A stretch of DNA of 64,000 nucleotides from Adiantum capillus-veneris (lineage: Eukaryota; Streptophyta; Polypodiopsida; Polypodiales; Pteridaceae). Position 1 is the stretch's first letter, and the number at the start of each line of letters is the position of its first letter. The translations under genes were made by a program, and so were the position numbers. This document shows, piece after piece, positions 10,283 to 23,479 of this stretch. The stretch is from positions 74,469,935-74,533,934 of the forward strand of contig CM043950.1 of NCBI GenBank assembly GCA_014529385.2, read 5' to 3'. The notes under the pieces are model-generated. The model made no database searches, had not been told where the DNA came from, and saw only the letters and a program-made list of their open reading frames with translations.

Positions 10283-10361
10283 CTGCTTTTGAAGCCAAGG
10301 GCCTTTAAATATGAGGTTAGGGCTCGTTCTCTGGCATGCTTCCTAGAGAAGATGCAGAGTC
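10283..10361 (+). repeat. Stub of element D left LTR between elements A and B
   Basis: This 79-bp strip closely matches about 49070-49140 (shared GCCAAGGGCCTTTAAATATG-like run and GAAGATGCAGAGTC), which belongs to the right LTR of element D. It shows that A and B were inserted into D's left LTR, or that A lies in D's edge and B in its LTR. Confidence 0.75.
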
Positions 10362-10552
10362 TGGAGTGGCCTCTAACCATCCTTCTCTGCTCTCGTGCAA
10401 CAAGAAGAGTGTCCTATAACCACCCTTCTAGGCTCCCATGCTGCTCAATTGGGTTGGGGTTGGAAAACACAACAAACACACACACAAACCCGCAACCTAA
10501 TCCTACACAAATTTGGGGCACCACCTAGTTTTGGATGCGAACTAGGACGCGT

Positions 10553-10636
<84 letters not shown>

Positions 10637-13039
10637 TGCTTGGGCTACTTTGAAATGTATCGGCAATGATCAAGCAAACACAATTATATATGTAAGAAAG
10701 AGAGAGAAGGGGGAGGGGGTGCTTGTTGCATTAATACCTTCCTACAAATTTGTCATGACCAATCAAAGTGAGATTAGTACTTTTTCAATATAGCTTGAGT
10801 AAACTACACCACAACACATAACAAGAAAAGCCACCCCAATCACTGTGTTAAGGCCAGGGGAGTCCTCTCCACTCTGTCGCCCTCTTACAGTATGTGGGAT
10901 TTATGGCTAAATTGATGACAACACCTAGAGACAAGCTATCAAGAACTTAAAGAAAACACCAAGACACTTACACATCATTGTTGTCCATTACTTCACGTTG
11001 TAAGAGAGACAAAATATCCAAGCTCATTCCAAATCCACCCTCCTTGATTCAACAAATGTTGGGCTTACACTAGTAGGAGAAATGATAGATTTCCTACTCT
11101 CGATTGAATGATCATTCTCTCTTACAATGTCATAGAGATCTCTTGCTAATCACCCCTAATACAATACATGCATATGCATAAGACAATGAGATTCCAGTCA
11201 AGAGATCCTTCTAGAGAGGTTGAGCTTGGCTTCTCAAGCTATAGCATAGTGCTCTTGCTTATGGCTCCCCCTTTTGTGCTAGCTACACCCTCCTTTTATA
11301 GCAATTTTGAGGGCTAGGATTACTCCTCTAACCATGGTTGGGTTAGATTTTCAGCACTTATCTAATTTCTTTTGATTGGAATTATCAAGAAGTTGGTGTG
11401 GATAGATGAAGAAGAGAGAGAGGAGAGAAGTGGAGGTGATAGGACTTTTCATAGTAGGTTAGTGTTAGTAAATTAGTAGAGTTAGTATTTTTATTAATTT
11501 ACAAATGGAATTGGATATTTACAATGGAAATATCCATATAGGATACAAATAAGGAAGAAAAAACTCTTAATAGAGGTAAGAAAATATGGATTTCTTACAA
11601 TGTTGATGCTCCAAGTGTCTTGAGTAGGGTCAATTTTGATGCTTGTTGACGGTCCACTAGCTTTGACGGTAGGTTTTTTCTTCACTCTTGCCCTTCCTTG
11701 AGAGCCAAGGTGAGTGAACATGAGTATCAATCACCATGATGATTTATTTCAAGAGAAGACGCTGAATTTTGTGGTTTTTTGATAGACATGGGTAATATAG
11801 ATGAGGAAAAGTGAGACTAGGTGGTCAATTTTGGAATGGAAGTGTGTGTAGGAGACATGAGTTCACCATGGTTTCTCTTATTCTTCAAGGTTGAGAAGAA
11901 GGTGAGTAGGGTGCAGAGAGGAGTGTTGAGAGATGTGGAGATCATGAGTGGAGAAGTGTCTGTGAAAGAGGAAAATGATAAAGTGGAAGAGGGAGTGTGG
12001 CTGCATAGCATGGGCAGACTGGGGTCCATCAATAAAATCATAGCTCACAGCTCATAGCTAAAAAAAAAAGAAAACATTTGAGGTAAAAGTTCAGCCTACG
12101 AGCTACAAGTTTTGTTTGTATCACCTTTTCAAATTCGGGGAGCATGTGATCTTTAAAAATTCAACAAAACCGACTGTTTTTTTTCCACTGCACAAAGTCC
12201 TTGTGAGGTCCTTCTTTGGATGATTCTTTTGAATACCTCCAAGAGTGAGCCCCCCATGGTGCATGCATGCATTCTACATACCCTTGATCTTATTTGGTAG
12301 GTCTATAATTGAAGATATTGGTGAGATCATGATATAAGTGAATAGTACAACTAAGAAAATCAAATATTGAGGGGTCTAAAAAAATTATGTAAATGTCAAA
12401 TATAAATAATATAGGTGGAAAAAATATAAAGGGGTCAAAATAAATCTCTCTCATTATAAGTCTACCATAAAAATATGAATATTTTTGGTGTTCTAATTTA
12501 TGAGAGTAATAGAGAATAGATGTAGGAAGGAAAAAATCACAATAGTGAAAAAATATACACATAAATAGAACTAGTATTTTTGGATTTTTGTTGGGATGGA
12601 TTTACACAAAAAATAAGAGAAGCTTGCATGAAATTGTTTTTATATGGAATAAAGAGTATGCAAAATGGTAAGAAAAAATGTGGTAATGGTGAGTCAATGT
12701 ACATAGCATAAATAACACACCATAGGTGGAAATATTTAAATAAATATCAAAATAATTATGAAAAATACTTTTATTTAGCCTCTATATACAATGAAATATT
12801 TACACATAAATGGGCCATAATATAATTGGAATTTTTTATTTTTTTATGTTTTTATTTTTTTGGCTCAACTAGCCCAGTGACTAGCTAATTGAGGGTTTTT
12901 AAGAAGATATGGGAAAAGTCCCCTAACTCACACACACCTATATACATTGAAAGGGTGAGGGTAACCAGAGTGTTTGAGTGATTTGATAGGGTGAGATAAC
13001 TTGCTATGAAAATTACTGAGAGCCGAAAAACGGCTATCA
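10362..13039 (-). repeat. 3' LTR of element B
   Basis: Aligns along its length with 29184-32041 and with A's LTRs. It ends (plus) in CGGCTATCA followed by the polypurine complement CCCTCCCCC. The left boundary, TGGAGTGGCC at 10362, is diverged from TGAGGCGGTCC and is less certain. It contains a TATA-like sequence on the minus strand at 11291-11300 (TATAAAAGGA) and a (GA)n tract. Confidence 0.85.
10554..10633. repeat. (GA)n microsatellite
   Basis: About 40 GA units inside the left LTR of element B. The right LTR has a longer compound (AT)n(GA)n tract at the same place, so the site is ancestral to both LTRs and has changed length. Confidence 0.95.
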
Positions 13040-13067
13040 TTAGCCCTCCCCCAGGATGATGATATAT

Positions 13068-15300
13068 TCATGTACCATCATAAAGCATCGTTTCCCAAGA
13101 GAGTGATTCAGAGTCCCTGACAAGCTCTTCATTGTTTGGTCCCTTGGAATTTTGGTCTGAGTTACACTCATGCTTCACGGAACAATACTTACATGAGATA
13201 GCTTCCTTTTGAAAGATCTTTGGTAGATCCTTTGGTAGAAGGCGACTCAAATAAGGCTTTAAGCGATACCTGTTTACCTTCTTGGAGTGCTCTTTCCCAT
13301 TCAAGTCCATAAGTTGATAGTAACTTTAATTGAAAGCCTTCTTGAATATGTATGGCCCCTGCCATCTAGTTTCAAACTTAGCATCAAAACGATTATTGAG
13401 TCGATTGTCATACTTTAGCACAAGATCTCCTTCATTGATGCCTTTGTCCTTCAGTTTCTTGTCAAGATTTTCCTTCGTATGTGTGGCTTTCCTCTTGTAG
13501 CACTCGTATGCTGCTTCTCTTTTCCATTCAAGCTCAGCTAAGGTAAGAAGTTGATCCATCCATGCTTCTTGATCATCTTGTGCTGCTTTGCCATGAAGTC
13601 GCATTGTTGGAATGTTGAGCTCAATTGGTTGTAAAGCCTCTTGACCATAGACGAGGTGAAATTGTGTAAACTCCATGGCTTCCCTATATGTGGTTCGATA
13701 CGCCCACAAGGCACCATTCAAGAAGTCATCCCACAACTTTGTCTTGTTTTTCACCATCTTTCTAATGATGCCTGCAATGACACCATTAGCTTTTTCTACC
13801 AAACCATTTGATTGGGGATAGTAGGGTACTATGATGATGTAGAATGTGAAGTTCTTCACAGACTTCTGTGAGCAAGCCCTTTCTAAACCCTAGACCATTA
13901 TCAGAAACAATCTCCAAAGGTGTTCCAAATCTACAAAAAATGTGAGTGTAGACAAATTTGCTCACTGTCCTCTCATTTAACTTTGCCACACTTTGTGCTT
14001 CCACCCACCTAGTCATATAGTCTACAGCCACTAGAATGTAGAGTTTACCATTTTTTGTCCTAGGGAGAGGACCCATAGAATGAATGCCCCACTTTTCAAA
14101 GGGTCTATTTGCAAGCACGATTTGCCTTGGACCATAAACCAATCTTCTATTCCCATTGAACTGACAATTGTGACAACTTTTACACCAATGTTGGACATCC
14201 ACATGCAGACTTGGCCAAACATACCCCGCAAGCAAAATTTTCTTCACAGTTAACTCCTGGGCAAAATGACCACCACATGCCTCTTCATGAAAATCTTTTA
14301 GAATGGATGGAATCTCCTTGATAGTTGGTACTCTTCTGCACACTTGATCCTTCCCTCTTTGATAGAGGGATCCTTCTAGGAAGAGATACGTGCTTGCCTT
14401 CTTCATGAGTCTCCTCTTCTCAGCCTTCGTGAAGTCTTGTGGAAACTCACCCTCCAAAATGTAGCTAATAATGGGAGTCAATGACTCCAATCCCTGGTAT
14501 CTCGGTTGCTTGACAGTTGCTGCCACCATGATAACCTGCACTTCTTTCTCAACACATGTAACTACTTGCTGTGCAAGTAAATCGGCATCTTCATTCTGTT
14601 TCCTAGGACTATGATATAGTTGCACTTCTTCAAATTGATTAAACAATCTACGAATGGCATGAACTTTTGTCCTTAGGCTTTCATTCTTGCATGCCCAAAT
14701 GCCTAAAATTTTCTTCAAAATGAGAAGTGCATCCCCTTTTACCATGAGACGTTGTATACCTTGGCCAATGCATATCTTTAAACCATGAAGTAGTGTGTCG
14801 TATTTTGATTCATTGTTGCTAGTTGAACCTGGTAGATTGACCTTCTCTTTCATGACCACCTCTCCACTTGGGTTGAGCAACACTAGCCCTCCCCCTACTT
14901 TCCCTCTGGCTCGTCGAAAAACTCCATCAAAGAACAAGGTAAAAGCATTAGGAATACTTTTTGGTGGTGGCAATGGTAGGGTCTTTACTTGAGGCACATT
15001 AATTTCCTTCTCATGTACCCTATAAGTGAGAATCCCTGCCAATTGTGCATGCACACTATCTTCTACCTTGAAAGAGTATTGGAACTCTTGCAACTCCATA
15101 ATCCATTTTGAGATCCTAGTACTCGGATTCATTTGAGGCAAGAACAAATTTTCTGCAGTGAGAATTACAAAAGGTTTTGGTAGTAGGTAGGATATAAACT
15201 TTCTCACCGCAAACATGAGAGAAAGCATCATGAGTTCTGCTTCTGTGTAGCCTCTCTCCAAAGCATTCATGACCCTACTAGCAAAGTAGATAAGTCGCAT
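13068..15300 (-). pseudogene. Element B pol 3' part: RNase H, second RNase H, integrase, frameshifted
   Basis: Homologous over its length to 1772-4264 of element A. The second RNase H keeps the FFDG, NNES, KGDAL and EDAD segments. Integrase keeps the zinc-binding H/H/C/C (HEEACGGHF...CKSCHNC), AVDYMTRW, SDNG and NGLVEKANG. Relative to A there is a 2-bp loss near 13830 (integrase) and a 1-bp loss near 15310. The reading shifts out of frame at 15310 and back into frame at 13830. A stop at 13326-13328 cuts the C-terminal tail (13068-13310 remains open). This copy preserves an unmutated integrase zinc region (GGHF), where A has CCHF. Confidence 0.87.
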
Positions 15301-16241
15301 CCTGGTACGTGGGGATCTTGTTGTAGCAACACAGCGCCAATTGTTTCCCTTCCAACACTAGAGCTAACAAAGAATGTGTACTCCGAACAAGGAGGCATGA
15401 GTGTTGGTAGCTCTGACAAAATGACTTTAATGTCACAAAAGTACTCTTCAAGCTCATAAGACCATGCAAATTCTACTTGTTGTGTCAACTTTTGCAAAGG
15501 ATGAAGCAACTCCGAAGCTAAGTGAATAAAGCATGACATATACTTCACCTTTTGAATGAATGAGATGACCTCTTTGAGATTGTTGGGTGATGGGAGCTCA
15601 ATAAGAGCCTTTGCCTTTGAAGGATCCACCTCAATGCCTTTATAGGAAACCTTGTGACCAAGCAAGATCACTTCATTCTCACCTATGTGACACTTGTCGG
15701 GGTTGAATTGACCTACCATGTTGTAGAGATTCTTTAAACCTTCTTCTACCCTTTGTAGATGTAATGATTTTGAGCTATAAATGCAAAAATCATCAATAAA
15801 AACCCTAATGGACTTTCCAAAGAATGCTTGAAACACCATGTTCATGAAGCGTTGGAAAGTTGCAGGAGCATTTGTTAGTCCAAACGGCATGACTCTAAAA
15901 GAATAACAACCCTAAGGAGTGATGAAGGTTGTTTTCAACTGATCTTCCAATGCGATACCTATTTGAAAGTAACCCGAGTAGCCATCACACACAGTGTACT
16001 TCTCATGACCAGCTACCTCATTTAGTATCTCATCTTGAAATGGGAGGGGAAAGTGATCTCTTTTTGTTGCCTCATTGAGTGGACGGTAATCCACACACAC
16101 CCTCCACTTGCCATTTTTCTTAGGAGTGACAACAATGGGAGAGACCCACTCTGAATTCTCCACTGGATAAATGAAACCTACTGCTAGAATCTTTCTTACC
16201 TCCTTGAGTAAAGCCTGTTCCTTGATGACTCCTACCCTTCG
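15267..16241 (-). pseudogene. Element B reverse transcriptase, interrupted
   Basis: RT palm and thumb with MPFGLTNAPATFQRF and the catalytic FIDD motif (in 15267-15890), and fingers with KKNGKWRVCVDYRPLN (15912-16163). A TAG at 15912-15914 replaces the Trp of ITP-W-GC. This is the same codon that is TGA in element A. At 16241 the RT sequence stops inside the segment matching A's 4942, where element E is inserted. The 5' continuation is at 26497. Confidence 0.87.
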
Positions 16242-16244
16242 TAC
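16241..16244. other. Left target-site duplication of element E (GTAC, damaged)
   Basis: The uninterrupted sequence in element A reads CTTCGTAGCTTC. Element B has CTTCGTAC before element E and GTAGCTTC after it (26492-26496). The duplication is therefore GTAGC, with one G lost on the left. Confidence 0.75.
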
Positions 16245-17322
16245 TATTGGATGGGTACGCTGCGACGGAAGTCAGCATAGCGAGAACTCACCTAACATAT
16301 AATGTTAACAGAGGACGAAGCTCGACCCGCAGGCACGTGGAAGCAAGCAAAGAGTGTCAACCTCTACTTGACCGACTAATGAATACTTCCTACAGAGATA
16401 TCAACTCTACATGCCATCGGTTCTGTGAATGTGAGAGTCTCCTATGATGCTACCGCAAGCCAAAAGCCCATTAGACGTTCTTGAAACGTTACGAAACTTG
16501 AGGGATATCCTATCAGCACCAATAGGCGACTCTCCCTAAGGTGACTGACCAAAAAAACCTACTCAATACCCTCCATGTAGAAAACGCGTAGGATGTCTGG
16601 CCGGTTTTTATAGGTCGAGGTTTTCAAAAACTAAAGTGCCTAATGTGTAGCTCTACTCGCTCCGATCACGTGGATATACTGAAATGCAAAAAACGGACAA
16701 CAGCTACTCACCAAAACTCCAAAAGTAGCTCGCGGGTGAATTTGCCAAAACACAGACGAACGCGTGTGATGTAAGCATCAACGCGTAGCCCTCCTCGTGG
16801 GCAACTCACTGCTGCTCTCCGTTTGCGATTCGGACAACCGTAGCTCCTATAGCACACACACACACTCTCTCACTGTCTCGCAGTCTCCCAACGACACAGA
16901 AGATCAGATTTATTAGAAGTCTCTTTACAATGCTTTAGGTTTTGGCTTATATACTAAGCCTTAGAAAACCTAATGTCCGACCAAAATGACCTGATTTGTC
17001 CCTAGGCTTCTATAGATCTTAATTACAACACCGTGAGCTGGCTTTGCTCATCCAACAAGCATCTGTGGCCAAAATACAATTGCCGACCTAAAATATGAAG
17101 TTCCCGTAAACATTACAAAAGTGGTTGTAATGGCTCAAAATAATAATAACGGGATATTCGATGATGTCCATGAGCTTGTATCTTCACATTACAGCATCCA
17201 TCTTTGTCTTCATCACTTCATCAGCATCTTTAGCTGGAATCTTTAGAGTATCTTTAGAGAATCTTTGAGGAATCTTTATGGAATATTTGTGGAAGCGTTG
17301 TTGAAAGGTTGACCTTTTAACA
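16245..17322 (-). repeat. 3' LTR of element E
   Basis: Near-identical along its length to 25425-26491. It starts TATTGGATGGG (TG changed to TA) and ends TTTTAACA. It carries a TATA-like TATATAAG on the minus strand (16946-16953). It also carries one half of the leader palindrome, ACGCGTAGGATGTCT, at 16584-16598. Confidence 0.93.
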
Positions 17323-17335
17323 CTCTCCCCCTCCG
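17323..17335 (-). other. Polypurine tract of element E
   Basis: Minus strand GGAGGGGGAGAG immediately before the LTR start TGTTAAAAGG. It sets the orientation of the element. Confidence 0.8.
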
Positions 17336-18530
17336 AAGTCTTGTCGTCCCCGACAAGACCCTATGTCTGCAGTGGCCTTGATGAGTGCTTCATGTTTTGG
17401 TGTTGGTTGAAGCTTTTGTTGTTGCAGTTGCTTCTACCAGATGCTTTGTATGTTGTAGAGGTACCTTTTTCCTGTACATGTAGTGTAGTTGAAGCCATAG
17501 CTCTCCCCCTCCGATTGGTTGTTGTAGCGTGAATAGGTTGAGTGAGGTTTGTTGTTGCAGCAAGTATTTATCTTGGCAGCTCTGTATTGTTTGTTCTTTG
17601 GGTGTCATCCTGCATGTGTACGTGTAATTTTGAAGCCTTTTTGAATTGTTTCTGGGCCGCTCCCCTTGGATCCTATAGATGATGAGCATGTAGTTGTTTA
17701 GGGATGTCGTTGGTCTACTTTTCTGTGTTTTTATAAGAAAAATAAAATAGTAGAAATAAAATGTGGCGTATATTACAAACTGAAGGTCTTGGATACCTGG
17801 ATAGGACTAGAGGGAAAAACCTAGTGGGAAAAAAATGCCTTTAGTCACCATTAAATGTGAGGCTATATGTACTTAAGTTTGATGTAACTGTTGAATTAAA
17901 GTACTTATGGACGTATGGCTACTATTACTGGATATACAATGGATAAGTGTTAGTAGCTTGAAGTCAGAGTCATTGTTGTTGAGCAAATGCTTATGAAACC
18001 TGTTACCACTTCGTCGTCGTTATTTTGTTTTGTAAGTGCATGGGTGGAACACAAATCATGTCAAATGCAAATGTCCAATGATGGGACATTATATATGCTG
18101 GCACAGATAGATGCATGGGAAACAATATGCGGTGCGAGAGGAGTTTGAATGGGTGCTTCCTAGAGTGAACGTAGCTAGAGAAGCAAAAAGATATTTGACT
18201 TCAAGAGCTGCCGTTACTCACAAGAAGGGTTTTTGTCGACGAGGTTTTTTCCACTCTCTCACTGTGTTCATGTGCGTGAGTGTTTTCTGGACTACTCCGC
18301 CACTCCACCATTTAAAATAGTAGACTTTGACTCTTATGCTCACCTCTTCCAGCATGAGTGACATGACTTTATGTATGCTCAACTCTCCAGCTTGAGCTTT
18401 AATCTAAATATCTAGACTCATAGACCACAAAGAATATTAAGACACGAAGCTTGGGTCTAATGCTTGCTCATTTAGTGGCTCAGCTTCCCGACTCTGGACT
18501 CTTATGCCATTATTTTTATGGCGACTTGAC
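17336..18530 (-). other. Element E 3' untranslated region
   Basis: About 1.2 kb between the end of the long frame and the polypurine tract. No protein motif, RT remnant or repeat was recognised in it on either strand. Confidence 0.5.
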
Positions 18531-21500
18531 TTACTCTCGGGAGCTTTCGACCAAGAATAGGTTTTGAAATTCAAAACTCCCATCCTCGAAGAGAGGATTT
18601 GTAAAAGACCATACTGGCAATATTGGTTTCTTTTGCCATATCTGGGTGACCTTGGTTGTCAAAATTTCTTTTTGTTGTTGTTGGTCCCTTGGTTGAGAAG
18701 ATTGGCTCGCTCCATTCCCCGTCACACTTTGTCTATCATGTCTTGATATTTCTTGAGAGCTAGAGATGACTTCAATCTTCTTCGTTATTTGTTGTTCTTT
18801 TGGTACCCGTTTGTATCTGCATCGTGTGATTAGCGTGCCTTTGCAGATATCCTTTGCCTTGACTGTGACATTGTCCTTGATTTTGCCTTCCGTGAAATTG
18901 AGATTATTTTCAAGCTGAAGTCCTTTGCTTGAAGAATGTTTACCTGGCATCTTTGGTAGCCAGATTCTCGGATTTCCTTGATAGTAACTTTGTGCTTGAA
19001 GAATTGTAGATGGAACTTCCCATGATGTTTTTGATGCCGCATTGAGATGTACAAGAGTGCCATTTTTGGGATTATTTATCGATGAAGTCCTACGTTGGTA
19101 TGAAGGCCAGTTGGATTTGAAATGTCCTGCATCCCTTTGGCAATCCTTGTTGGTTGGTCTCCTTTGGTGATATAAATATGAGCTTTGTTGTTTTTGGGGA
19201 CGCTTTTTGAAACCTTTATCCACCACATAAGCCGAGGTCTGTGGTTTTGGTAACCAAAGTTTCTTTTGACCCTCATAATAGCCTTGCTCTGCTAAGCTGT
19301 AGTGGGAGGCTATCCATCCCATGTATTTACCTTTCTTCAATCGGCTAGGCTCATTTACCCATATTGGGTCCTTGACCTTGATTTCTTCAGCTTTGATGTA
19401 GACCTTTGAAGATTTTTGTCGACGACGATCTTGCAGTGTAGGGTATTTTGGTTGAAAGATTTTCTTTGGAGTCTGTCTTTCATGTGGAAGCATGTGGTCA
19501 GTTGATGTTGAAGCTTTGTCTTGAACTTTTCGGGGCTGGATTGAAGACTCTGATTTAAGGGGCTGCTTTTGTTGGTAGGACATTTGTGGGCTCATTTTGG
19601 CTTTGCCTTTGTCGGAAGCCGATAATCTTGGAGCAGTAGTAGGCTGGATTTCTTGAGAGCTAGTTGTGATGACCATTGTTAAAAATCCAGGTTCTTCTGC
19701 CAATGTTTTTGCCTAGTGCTTGGACAAAATCAAATGTGTATTCATTTTGGGGGAATCCACCACTAGGAATTTGTCTTTGATTACCTTTGACCGTAGCTTA
19801 AGGGAAGCTTCTGCAATCCCTAAACTTGTGATGGCTATTCCATGTGATATAGGAACCTGTACCTAAATTTCATATAGTTCTAGCTTACCTAGAAGTAACC
19901 ATAGCCCATAAGACATGACATTAGTCGTGGCAGTGCAATCTATCTCTGTTGTAAAGTTGAATTTCAGTTTCTCATTCACATCCAACGAGAATTTAATCTT
20001 CTTCTTGGCTGTCAAGTAACTGATGTACTCTTTGCTTTTGGTACTTGTCTTGGACTTTTGTGCCTTGAAGGCTTTGTCATCCTCTTGTATGTTGAACTTC
20101 TTTGTCATTTGACTAGTTGTAGCATGTCCCAAGTGCTTACTATCTTCTGTTGTAGCTGCTTGTTGGTGTTCATTGCTAGTTTCTGACTGTGACGCCTTGA
20201 TTCTTGATTTTAGAAGCTCTCTGTCACTATTTACTTCTTCTAGCACTTGAAGGTCATTCAATGGTGACTTTTCTTCTTGGAAATGTCTTGAAGCTTGTGT
20301 AGCAGGATGTTGAGGTTTACTCTCTTTTTCTCATGCAATGGTCGCTGTGGCCTTTGGTTTCCATTGTTCCATGGGTTTTTGTAGAGTCTCTTCTTGAAAA
20401 TATTCATTCATATCGTATATTTCTTGTCCTTGGTAGTCAATCTTGGACTCAGTCATTTCCTGTTCTTCTGTGCATTGTATGTCTTCAGTTACATCTTCTT
20501 TTAGCTTCTCATACTCTTTGATTTGTTCAATCACCAATGAAGAGTCCACAATAGAAAATTTATTTGGTAGACTTTCAGCTTCATCCATTGACTCTATTTG
20601 CATGTCTTCCGCTTGTGATGTGGCACTAAGATTTTTTGTTACCTCTGCCACCTCTTCTTGCGTTGGCTCACTATCGTCAGAATCTTGGAATCTTTTGCTC
20701 TCCAACCTTGAACTATGAGCTTCATCTTCATCACCTTATGGATGCTCTGACTTGTCATCACTGCGGTTCCTTAAATGATCTTGAATCAGCTGATTCAATG
20801 GATCTTTTTTGAAAGCCTGATTCTCTATGATAATGTCATTGACACCCTTGACGTCAAGCAACTGTGTCTTGAGCCTATCTTTTGTGCTCTGCGACAAGAT
20901 CTGCTTCTTTTTCGGAGATCTTGTTGGGGATTCTTTCTTCCGTTCCCTTGTTGTCACTGTCTGAACTTTGCTTTTGGCTTGTTACTTCTTCTTTTCCATG
21001 TAGAGCCTTGCTGGGAAGTCCTTCACTAAATGACCAATGGCACATTGGTCGCAATATGTTGTTATCTCAACATGTGCACCCTTTGGACAAGGCAGCTTTC
21101 CATAATACTGTTGATAATGGTTTCCTGTGGTATCTAGATATAGATATGACCTCTTCTTTGCATGCATGAACCTGTAGATTACGACTGACATAGGTGTATC
21201 CACTGGCTTTGTCTCTTTATCCTTCATCGTCTTGTCCTTGAGAAGCTGAAAATAGCTTCCATTATTGCTTGCATACAAGATCAAATCACTATCCATGCTT
21301 TCTAGCAGTTGTGATGCTAATTCTTCCATAAGTATATGGTCTTTGACATGGGGCTTTTGCATAGCCTTAGGGCTATGTTTCCGAGTTGATCTTGGCGATT
21401 TCTGCACCGAGGGTGAAGATTGAACCAAATTTTTGTTTTCCGTTTCCCTTGATGGTGCTTTTGGACGGGGTCCAAGTATGTGACTTACAGGTTGCCCACA

Positions 21501-22584
21501 ATTGCTAAACCCATCCATATTTTTCACATCGGCTATTTCATAGTGCCTATCATATTTGTCAACCACAATGACATCTTGACCTGACCTTTTATATTGGGAA
21601 TTGTGAATTTCCAGTGGTATCTCCTCCGGCTCGGCATCTTCCAATGCTTCTTGAAATCCCACTTGGACTCCTAAAAAGGACACTGCTTCTTGTAGGACTG
21701 GACTTCTTGATCCCGCTCTTGAAGATATAGGGTCTCTTTGTTGAGTTTGAACTCCCACCATTCCAGAGGGTTTCATATCTGATGTTGGCATCTGTTTTAT
21801 GCCTGATGATATGAATTCTTTTGCTTTGTTAAGTAGCTCTTGAGACCAAGCTAGTTCTTTTTGAAGTTGGGCTATCTTCATAGGTGATACTTCTGGCGTA
21901 TTCCTTGTTTGTGAAATTTGGTGTGTTTGTGCTTTTTCTTGTGCTGGTGCAGTGCACGAGACTTGTACCGTGTCTTTCCATGTTGTGCCTTGTGTTGTGC
22001 CACCCATTTGTGCAGTGACAACTGTAGTTGTTAACTCTTCCAAGTGCGTAGTTAGAGGTAATTCCATGATGAGATGGTATACATTACCACCTTTAGACAT
22101 GTAGTCTTCTCCTCTCGAGCCAAACGCTTCTGCTGTAAAGTAATGATTGTTTTCTACAGGAACTTCGTGACTTGAGACAGCCCTGTAGTATCGACCGTCT
22201 TCGTCTCCATAGAGGGTACCAATTTTCCGTTTTCCATCTTGTGCTTTGTACAGAAAAATACTTGGAGGATATGCATAGAGTTTTGTAAGTTGATCCTTGT
22301 ACAACATTTCTATCTCATTGTCGATGTATTTTCCGTGCCTCATGTAAATTGATCCCAGAAAGTCTTCCATGAAATCTCGATGTGGGTGTAGTACTTTCTT
22401 CGTTGTTTCAACTTCCACATATTGAGATGTTCGAGTTTCCTTTGTATCTTTCTTTCTCTTGATGTACAAATTCCGATTGTCATCCTCATAGCATGGCAGT
22501 CCTTTGTAGTATCCAATCAGATAGATCCGAATTTGCTCTCTTGTAATTTTTGTGGATGAACTTGAATAAGCTTCTTCCTGACTG
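18531..22584 (-). pseudogene. Element E long Gag-like polyprotein frame, four in-frame stops
   Basis: Five open stretches (22469-20982, 20957-20736, 20705-20331, 20261-19863, 19703-18531) all share one minus frame, giving about 1,350 codons with no frameshift. The frame is already open from a TAA near 22585, so the true start is unknown. The stops (TAA near 20982, TAA near 20736, TGA near 20331, TAG near 19863) are each one C-to-T change from Gln or Arg codons. Two degraded CCHC zinc knuckles are visible: CDQCAIGHLVKDF (about 21030) and CQRDAGHFKSNWP (about 19120), each with the last Cys changed. A module is repeated: YYKGLPC, YYGKLPC, YYEGQKKLWLPKP and YYQGNPRIWLPKM. The middle is rich in Glu, Lys and Ser. 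The knuckles suggest a nucleocapsid-like Gag. I recognise no enzyme domain and no close family. Confidence 0.7.
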
Positions 22585-23479
22585 GTCTGATTCCTTTAAT
22601 ATGCCATTGCTTTTGTCTTGACTCCCTTGTTGTACCTGTTCAGTGATAGCTCTAATTGCTTGCCTTAATGCTAATAAAAATTATTAGCACCCTTGTGTCG
22701 GTCTTTTTTGCTTGAGGTTCTTCAGCTGTTGTGGATGTCTTAATCTCTGAGTTTTCTGAATTGGGCTTTGCTTGCACTGCATGAACTTCTAAGCTCCCTT
22801 GCCTGCCAAGACTCGTACTGTCTTGTCTGGCTGCTTGCTTTCTTTAGAGATTTTTAGTAGGCCTCGATCTAGTGGAAGCATTGTGATAAGTTATGCAACT
22901 TACCACTATACTGCAACGACATCTCCCATTGTAGGGATTCTTGAGTCGAGCTAACCTGTGTTCACTTTAGCACACAATCTACAAAATTCTATTTAGCTGA
23001 CAAACTTTTTCACAATGAATGCAGAAATCCTTGAAGTACCTTTGACGGCCACACTTGTTCCTTGAGCACCTTCCAGCGGGTGACCAATGGTTTTCCCAAA
23101 AGATATTTTCAATCTTTTAACTTAGCAGTCTTCAAAACCGTGACCGTTTCCTCACAATTCTTTCGAACTATCGGTTTTAGACACCCCTGACTTCCGGATG
23201 CATTTTGAGGCCTTAAACGACGTTTTTTTTAAAAAGGTGAACTAAATGGTTGCTGTAGGCATACATTTAGTTCAAGTTCTGCTCTAAGATCTGTAGAGTC
23301 GCTCTCAAGCTACGTTTTGATATAAAAACTTTTCCAGTCCGATACCGTTTGTGAAAGTTATGGCCAAAATAGTGAATTGTAGTTTAGAATAGTCAAAATG
23401 AAAAGAAGATTTGGGATCCTGTGACACTCTGAACACTCCTGTATGGTCAAAAGTACAGTTGGACCCTAGACTAGCCTAG
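22585..23479 (-). other. Element E leader, part next to the long frame
   Basis: Non-coding in appearance, with stops in all frames. It lacks the palindrome found in the adjoining 1.4 kb. I see nothing else that can be named. Confidence 0.5.

Noticed and set aside
10395-10793. Open frames over the (GA)n and (AT)n tracts (also 29283-29569)
   Set aside because: They consist of simple-repeat peptides (ER, LS, YI) produced by the microsatellites.
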